A DNA stretch of 9,880 nt, from assembly GCA_031260545.1 (NCBI GenBank), contig JAIRJQ010000017.1, forward strand, positions 1 to 9,880, written 5' to 3'. The DNA is from Methanomassiliicoccaceae archaeon. Lineage in GTDB: Archaea; Thermoplasmatota; Thermoplasmata; Methanomassiliicoccales; Methanomethylophilaceae. Position 1 is the first letter of the stretch, and each line of letters starts with the position of its first letter. This document shows, in pieces, positions 1 through 7,300 of this stretch. Position numbers and translations under genes: made by a program. The notes beneath the pieces were generated by a model. It had not been told where the DNA came from. It was given only the letters and a program-made list of their open reading frames with translations, and did not search any database.

Positions 1-534
1 CGCGAAAGATCGATAGCTTCTTCGCGGTCGATCATACGTGCAACGAAGAAGGCGATACACGCGATCCATGTTCACGATGACCACGAGAACATATTGAATG
101 ACGCCGTTTCCGCATTCAATGAACTTTACGCGACGATACGCGACGAACCGGAAGTACTGTTCTCCGGACCTGTTGCGGATGCGATGATGGAACTGGCGGA
201 AGCGTGCATACTGTCGTCGATAGTACTGGGAAAAGAAATTCCTTCTTATTCGTCGCTTAACATAACGCCGCAGGCGTGGGTGCTGGGATTGGCGGACTGT
301 CTCGGAGAGATGAGAAGGATATTGCTGGACCGTCTTATGAACAATAAGATGAATGATGCCAAAGATATGTTCAGCAAGATGGAGGTCGTCTGCGATTCCG
401 TCCTCTCATTCGATGTTCCCGATGCGATACTTCCGGTGAGAAGGAAACAGGATGTTGCCCGTTCCGTGATGGAACGTACCCGGACGGACATAACTAACGC
501 TCTGCTGATGAACAGTGCGAATTTAAAATATTAA
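1..534 (+). CDS. Translin-family protein (archaeal C3PO-like), 5' end missing
   Basis: The frame is open from base 1 to the TAA at 532-534 (177 visible codons), so the gene begins upstream. The TTG at 94 is not the likely start, because the 31 codons before it already look like the translin N-terminus (RE...SR.II.A.KKAIHAIH). Conserved translin features are GLADCLGEMRR at visible codons 96-106, with the acidic/GE-RR helix, then FDVPDAILPVRRKQDVAR, and a C-terminal MERTRTDIT helix. Known of the family: translin and TRAX are all-helical nucleic-acid-binding proteins. Archaeal homologues form C3PO-like barrels, and some have RNase activity. Here a role in RNA binding or processing in the cytoplasm is an inference, and a purely structural role is possible. 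Archaeal members are about 190-210 residues, so only some 15-30 residues are missing. The gene converges with the minus-strand block and has no visible functional link to it. Confidence 0.85.
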   Translation, partial: RERSIASSRSIIRATKKAIHAIHVHDDHENILNDAVSAFNELYATIRDEPEVLFSGPVADAMMELAEACILSSIVLGKEIPSYSSLNITPQAWVLGLADCLGEMRRILLDRLMNNKMNDAKDMFSKMEVVCDSVLSFDVPDAILPVRRKQDVARSVMERTRTDITNALLMNSANLKY

Positions 535-539
535 AAATA

Positions 540-566
540 AAGGGGCGTATGCCCCGTTTGTTTTTC
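540..566. terminator. Bidirectional hairpin terminator between convergent genes
   Basis: A perfect five-base-pair GC stem, GGGGC (542-546) and GCCCC (551-555), surrounds a GTAT loop. On the plus strand it is followed by GTTTGTTTTT, and on the minus strand by a T-rich run (TTTATTTTTAA). It sits in the 34-base gap between the translin stop and the stop of the minus-strand surface-protein gene, so it can end both transcripts. Archaeal termination depends mainly on the U-run, which is present on both sides. The stem alone is short. Confidence 0.6.
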
Positions 567-568
567 GT

Positions 569-1354
569 TCAGCGTCTTCCTTTCGGTTTTCCGACATTCT
601 TCACCGGCTTACGAAGGACCCATATCGCGATTATGATGAGTACAACGAACAGTATCACCACAATGGCCTCCACCAATGTGTAGCTCTCCTGCCCCACGAA
701 GAACTCCTTTTTATCATTCAGTCCCGGAACACTATCTCCCATGGGTCCGACGTCTCCTTCGAGATACATCGTGTGTGTACCGTTCGGCAGCGCTTCGGTC
801 ACCCAATCGTACGTCACGGCCTTTGTTTCTTTTGCGTTGACCGTGATATCCTGTTCGCTTTCTTCTATCACTTTACCGTCAACAACAAACCGGACGGCCA
901 TGTTGACGATGGTGCCTCCTGCGCTGTTGTCGATGGTCGCCGACAGCGTTATTGGTACTACGACTCTGAGAGGAGCGGTCTTTGTTACCAAGATGTCATC
1001 GTCACCGTCCTTGAATTTGAACTCCACGGTCAGCGTATATGATCCCGGACTGCTCGGTGCCGTTACCGAAAGCGTCGTTCCTTTTTCGTCGACAGATAAC
1101 TGCGAGCTCGGTGATACTGATCCGACACTGACACCGTTGCCGTCCACCAGCTTTGCAGTGAAGGCCACCTCCTTGTCGTTCTTCAGATCCGTTGCGAATA
1201 TTTTGTATTCGACCGCTTTACCGGTGCCGGTAAGGTATGTTTCTGCCCTTATGTCAGCATATGTGCCCGCTCCGTCCCCGTCGGCAGCAGATGCCGCCGG
1301 GATCATGCACAGTACCATCGCCGCAAGAGCTATCACGGCCGTGAATGCGATCAT
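569..1354 (-). CDS. Secreted, C-terminally membrane-anchored Ig-like protein, coupled to aglB
   Basis: A 261-residue protein of unrecognised family. Residues 1-23 are a hydrophobic signal peptide with a probable signal-peptidase site after ASA (residue 23). Two beta-sandwich regions follow. The second (VPITLSATIDN...VDGKVIEESEQDI...NGTHTMYLEGD) resembles CARDB/Ig-like adhesion domains and has one N-glycosylation sequon, NGT. The tail is a strong membrane helix (VEAIVVILFVVLIIIAIWVL) followed by a basic end, KPVKNVGKPKGRR, which places the C-terminus in the cytoplasm. The chosen ATG at 1354-1352 overlaps the aglB TGA as ATGA, implying translational coupling. Under this start the signal peptide has no basic n-region, although VRTKK lies in frame just upstream. 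The only upstream standard in-frame start nearby is ATG at 1420. Its role may be as an envelope partner or substrate of the transferase, which is an inference from context alone. Confidence 0.75.
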   Translation of the reverse strand: MIAFTAVIALAAMVLCMIPAASAADGDGAGTYADIRAETYLTGTGKAVEYKIFATDLKNDKEVAFTAKLVDGNGVSVGSVSPSSQLSVDEKGTTLSVTAPSSPGSYTLTVEFKFKDGDDDILVTKTAPLRVVVPITLSATIDNSAGGTIVNMAVRFVVDGKVIEESEQDITVNAKETKAVTYDWVTEALPNGTHTMYLEGDVGPMGDSVPGLNDKKEFFVGQESYTLVEAIVVILFVVLIIIAIWVLRKPVKNVGKPKGRR

Positions 1355-4300
1355 CTTTTTCGTACGAACACCCCCCTTCTCAATCCAAGCCAGAATATAA
1401 GCAGCATCATGAGTATGCATAATGCCGCGAACACCCACACGATCATCGGCATACCGGCAAGGCTGTCGAAGATGTTGTTGCCCGCTGCACTCATTTCGCC
1501 TGCTGAAAGATCTGTCGACTGTGTGTTCAGTTCGATCTTCTCCGTTGATGTATATTCCATGTGCATCGTCTTGGGCAGACCATCCGTCGCCGATGCGACC
1601 CCGAGACTGATCATCCTTACGTAATATACTGCGGTAGAATTCCCGTTCAGCAGTATTTCTCCAGAGGGATCGATGATCATGTTGTCCTGATCCACCACCC
1701 TGATGAACCATCCCGTGACCGATGCCGGATCCTTATTGAGATTGAGCTTTATCCTCTTATCCGTGCTGTTCGTGAACGTCACCGCGAATCCGTACTCATT
1801 TTTGCTTACTCTGTTCCCTTCCGCCGTAACGGTGAGTATCACCTTATCGCCAAGTTTGTACTCTTTGCCATTCTCTATGTCGGCGGGAGTGATACCGGTC
1901 AGTTCTATTGTGTCTGCCGGAGCGTATATGTCAAGCGTCTTCGTCTGTAGGGCCGTTCCGAGCAGATCTTTGACAATTACGGACAGGGCCTCGCTGCCTG
2001 CACCTGTGATCTGCGAGTTGTAGTATGCCTTCATGATCACGGACACCGACGTGCCGTCATAGGCCGGAATGACCGCATAGTTGCGTGCATCGTTGAATAT
2101 CGGCGATGACCATATGCTGCCGGCAGAGATAACGGCCGTTGTGTCAAGGTTGTTCGTTATGGTCAGTTCGATCTCGACCGCCGCCCTGGTGGGATCCGTT
2201 GCATCGCGCGACTTTACTGTGTATTCTATTTCCACGCTGCGGGACATTTCGAAGTCCTCGGGGGTCCCGGGCGTACACGTTATCGGTAACGGCGGCGCAG
2301 GCGGCGTGATGACATATCCGCTCTTTGTCACACCTGTGATCTTTATTGTTGCGGTGTTATCTGAAACGGGTATGACGTAATTGCCGTTGATATCGGTCGT
2401 CGCCGAACCCGTGTTGTTGTCTATCGTGTATGATACGGTCACGCCTTCCATCGGGCTGCCGTCCTTGTATTTGACCTTGCCTGTCACATCATCTGGCTCC
2501 GAATCAGGCAGAGGCTGTGTGTCAAGTTCAACTTCCATGTTCACTTTGCCCTCGGTCTTGCCGTCAGTTTCCTTGAAGTACTTGGCGTCGCCGGAGGAGA
2601 CTGGCGTCGTTATTTTTCCGGTGAAGTATTTCTTCTCTTCTTTGACAGTGTCGGTGACCTCTGCAGAGAATGTGAACTTAACTTCATGATCTGTGCCCGA
2701 AACTTTTACCTTCAGCGGCACAACGATGCTGTATTCTCCTGCCGATACCGGTATCGTGACCGTAGTGTAAGCAGTACCATTGACGGACATCTCTATCTTC
2801 ATGGTCCCGCCGGCCGATCTGCCCACATATCCGGAAAGGGTTGCCTTCTTTCCTGCGTGATCGCTTGCGACGATGTCGTTTGATGTTATCGCAACGGCAC
2901 CCAGGTCGATGTACGCTATAGTGTCGTCATTCTCAACTTTGATAATATAATCCGACAGCTCGTCCGTCGGTATGTAGTATATCTTTTTGGTTTCCGTGGA
3001 ATCCTTGCCCTCAACGACATTATTTGCCGCTCCGTCCTTGTGCATCACTGTTGTCGTGTCATCCTTTGTGATATCCACAACAATCGTTGTTATCTTTTTT
3101 ATGAGATCCTCAATGTCGAATGTTGTTTGACCGCCGGCGTATACGTTGATCCTTCCGGAATAGTAGAATCCCTTGTAACCATTGATGCTGAACGGCGGTG
3201 TTATCAGGATATCGCACGTGCCCGGCGTAAGCTCATATTTGCCTGTCGTCGGATCTGGATAGAGATCTGTGGATCCCTGTGTCACCTTCATTTTATACAG
3301 GTCAGGTACGATGTTTCTCACGAATGCGTCCAGTTTTTGTTTCTCTCCGCTTTCGTACGTTCCGCTTGAATACGTTACGTCCACCTTCACGCTGTTCGTT
3401 TCTCCGGGTTTGAGCAGGATATCCACTTCTCCGGTCGTCTTGACCGTATCAATTTCGAATGTCACACCTTTTTTGAACAGCCGTACGAGCAGGTCGTCAG
3501 TGGCGTGGTTGTTCGTCAGCGTTACGGTCGCTTTCCTTGATGTCGTGCTCGCATCTTTGACCTCATAGCTCACGTCAGTAGTGACTGGATCCCCGATGAC
3601 GACCGGTGCGGCCGTATTCTCCGACAGATCGATCGTACCGCTGGGATCACCTATCGGGGTCAGGCCTGTCTTTATTTCGGCCTTGACCGTTCTGTTGACA
3701 ACGTAAGAATTCACGCTTATCGGAAGTGTCTCCGAACTGTCGAATGTCGCGTTTATGGTCCTTGTGCTGTTCGAGGTTATCGATGTGATAATGCCTCCGT
3801 CGATCGCGGTCACGCTTGTGCCTGCGAGTGTAAGCTTATCTGTTAACATAATGACGAACACCGTTTGTGTGTTGGTGTTCTTCACTGATAGCGTTGCCTT
3901 TCCGTCCGCTGGGTTTATTGCGGTCACCTGGACCTCCACTCCGTCGAATTTGTATACGGAAGCGTCAACGGACACATTCACTGTCGGATCTGTGTTGGCG
4001 GCAAAGGTCGCATTTACCGTTCTTGTGGTCGTACCGGTCGGGACCGTGACCTGCACCCCTCCGGTGACGGATGTGAGCCATGTCGCAGTGGTCGTGAATG
4101 TCAGATCAGCAGACAGCAGTTTGACGGTTGCTTGTGTTGCGTTTTTATTGGTAATGATCATCGTGACCTTTCCGTCCGCTCTGACCGCATCGAACTCTAT
4201 ATCGACACCGCCTGCCGATATCTTTTCTTTTCCGTCCGCTGCTATGGTATGCGATGCGTCCGATCCCTTTATATCAAAGGCCTCCGGCGTCATGCTGTTC

Positions 4301-7300
4301 GTGTTCCTCGGATTGACGGTTATGTTCCTGCTTGTCCTGTCCCCGGTGTCAGTGGCCGTCGATACGCTGTAGTCGCTCTGAGACCTCATGAAATATCCGA
4401 AAAGCAGTTCGGTGTTCGCATAATACGCATTTCCTTTGGGCACCATCATATAATATGCGCCCACTGAATCGCTGGCCGTCCATATCGTATGTTTCACGCC
4501 GTCGAACTCCGTGGTCATCTTGATCGGAACGAACGTCGGCCTTATTGTGGTGTTCGCCGTGTATCTTATATCACCGCTGACCGCAATGGCATCCTTCAAC
4601 AGGATATCGAGTTTGTACCCGCCTTCCGGTTCTGCCGCCGTTGTATCCAGCTTTCCGATGAATGCTTTCTTCTCTGTCGGATATGCATACGCATAAACAG
4701 TGTATTTTCCTTCGGGCACTTTCGCCGTGAACGGAGCGTCGCCGTCCTTAGGAACGCTTACCGGAATGGTGATTATCAGTCCGTCATCGTTTATCAGCGA
4801 CACGATGCCTGCGTTCGGTTCTGTCTTGCCGTCGCCGTCCTTATAGGTCATTGTTACCGTTACGGTCTTATCTCCCTCTTTCCAGTCAGCCGCAGCGATC
4901 TTGTTCGTATCGCTGACCTTGGCATAATATTTTTTCCCGTCCGATAACGCCGTCTTTACGGCGCTGTATCCTTTCGCATTGTCGTAGTCGCCTATCGGCA
5001 GGAAGACCTTTGCTGATCCTGCCTGCGCCACTATGGTCAGTGTGTATGCGCCTCTCGGCGTGTATGCTCCGTTCGTGAACGTAACGACGTCGCCTGCAGC
5101 AACATCTTCTACCGTAACTTCAGCGCACGCGACCATTATCACGGACGCCCTTGCCGTTGATCCGAGGGTCGCGGTGAATGATATTGTTGCCGTCGTTGAT
5201 GACGAGGACACGAGCATCCTGTCTTTACCGTCATACTTATGATCTTTCAGCTGCACCGTGTATTGCCCCGGCGCGAGAGACGTACGGGCAACCCCTTTGT
5301 CGTCTGTCGCGATCTCGGCAACCGGTATGCCTTCATAAAGGCTGTTGGTGTCCCATATCTCAACGGCGGCGTCCGGTATCACATTTCCGAATGAGTCCTT
5401 TACTGTGATCTCTGTCTCGACACTCTTGATGTCGATGTCGCCCAGTTCCATTTTTCCCGGATATAACGTGAATGTTCCCGTGTACACCGATGCGCCCTCG
5501 AGCGTCATCGTCACCGTGTATGTATCAGGAACAACGTTGAAGCTGAACTCCCCGGTAGCATTCGAACGGAATGAATATTCTTTGCCTGCCACCTTTCCCT
5601 TGAGTTCTATGCGAACATCTTCGATCGTGTTCGAAGCATCTCCGGATATTGTTGTTCCGGAGACCTCGGACCATGCGATCACAATATTATTCGGGTCTGC
5701 GGCCGTAGAGCTCCGGTCTATCTCCATCGCGTAAACGGAACCGCTGTACACTCCTTTCTCTTTGACCCTCGACGGATCTACCATGAACCCGTACTCGCCT
5801 TTTTCGTTCGTTTTTGTGACCCCTATCACATTACCGCTTGGATCGTATATTGCGACCGTCACTCCGGCCACCGTCTCTGCGTCATCCGTCGTTACCGTGC
5901 CGCTGACCGAACCGTTCGATTCAACATATTTCAGGAACGCCATCCCGCCCAGGTAGTTTATCAGACCTCCTTCGGAGCCTGCCTGCCTTTCCTGAGCTTC
6001 TTTTCCGGGGACCAGTGTCCAGTTGTCCGAAGATACGTCGCCCTCCGTGGCTCCGGGGTTGTACATCACCCACCATTTGTCCAGTTCGAAATTACTTAAT
6101 CCGAATCCGGGGTACGCTTTGTACGTTCCGTCGCTTAACATCAGCCCCCTTAACAAAGAGCTTGCGGAGAGATTTGGATCGTTCTTCATCGCTTTATAAT
6201 CCTCAAGCGACATCCCGACGAGCGACTTCCATAACATCGTCTCATAGATCGCATCATTGTACGTGTAATAGTAACCGTAATTCGGTACGCCTGCCGTATA
6301 ATAATGGGACGGCGCACCGTTTTTGTCCAAGTAATAATCATTCAGGAACGCAAGCGTGCTGAATGTGCTGCTGTCCCCGTAATAAACGGGCAGCATGTTC
6401 CCTGTCACCCCTATGTAGCCGATCTTGTTGCCTGTGCGCTTACATGCCTCGGCATATATCTTTGCCACCTCGAGGTCTGTGAAATTCCCTGTCAAATATT
6501 TGACGGCGGCGAGATATTTCGCATTCTCTTCAGAGATGTTGAAATCTACCGGGCCGTATATGTCCGGGTTGGATCGGATATAATCTGTGAGCTTTGCGGT
6601 CACCGTCGGTTTTGACGTGTCAGGTATTATCTTTCCGTTGAACAGGATCAATTCAAGGTCCTTCACCGCATCGTCTCCCAGGATCGTTTTGAGATCGTCC
6701 CATAACGCTCCTTCGTACAATATCAGACGCAGGGCCATCGCGGCGACGGAACCCGACTGTGTTCCCAGCAAGATGTTCGAAGCTGCGGCAGAACCGCCTC
6801 CGAATATATCCGAGACAACATTGAAACCTCCTTTGGCTATTGCTTCCGCTCCGTAGTCCAGCCATGTTACCAATGCTCCGTCCTTATCCTTATCGGAATA
6901 GTAGTCCCATGACTTCTGCAGCGTCCAGTCGCTGTCCTTGATGTAATAGTTGGTTGCTCCCAGGTAGTTGATCTTGTTGGAATCCGTCGCACCGAGCTGC
7001 ATATCTTTGCTTATGTCCCCTTTGGTGTTACTTGGGATCGATGCGTCCACCGCGTAAAGAACGTTAGGCAGCAACAGCATGAACACTGCGATCAATACGG
7101 TGGCGAACGGTATCGGTTTGAGTAGTTTTTTCCAGAAAGACTTGAACGTGCTTCCTTTGAAGTTCGCAAAGTATGCCTTCAGATTCACTTTGCTTAGGAC
7201 CCATACCACTACCACTCCTGTACCTGCAGCATACATCGGAGCTGCGAGATATGCGTGATCAACGTTCCTCCAGCTGAAGAACAGCAGCGCAACGAACCAC

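Noticed and set aside
94..96. TTG at 94 as the translin start
   Set aside because: The same frame is open to base 1, and the residues before the TTG fit the conserved translin N-terminus, so the gene is cut by the window.
741..1400. Long plus-strand open frame (219 codons) opposite the surface-protein gene
   Set aside because: It is a shadow of a real minus-strand gene that has a signal peptide and membrane anchor. The plus-strand product is S/T/V-rich with no domain and no ribosome-binding site.
1355..1711. N-terminal extension of the surface-protein frame up to 1711
   Set aside because: It lies fully inside the aglB C-terminal coding region, in a second frame, and its product is charged and unpatterned. 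The signal peptide begins at about 1354.
3755..4372. Plus-strand open frame of 205 codons opposite aglB
   Set aside because: It is antisense to the threonine-rich Ig-like repeats. Low stop frequency comes from the codon pattern of the real gene, and the product is low complexity.
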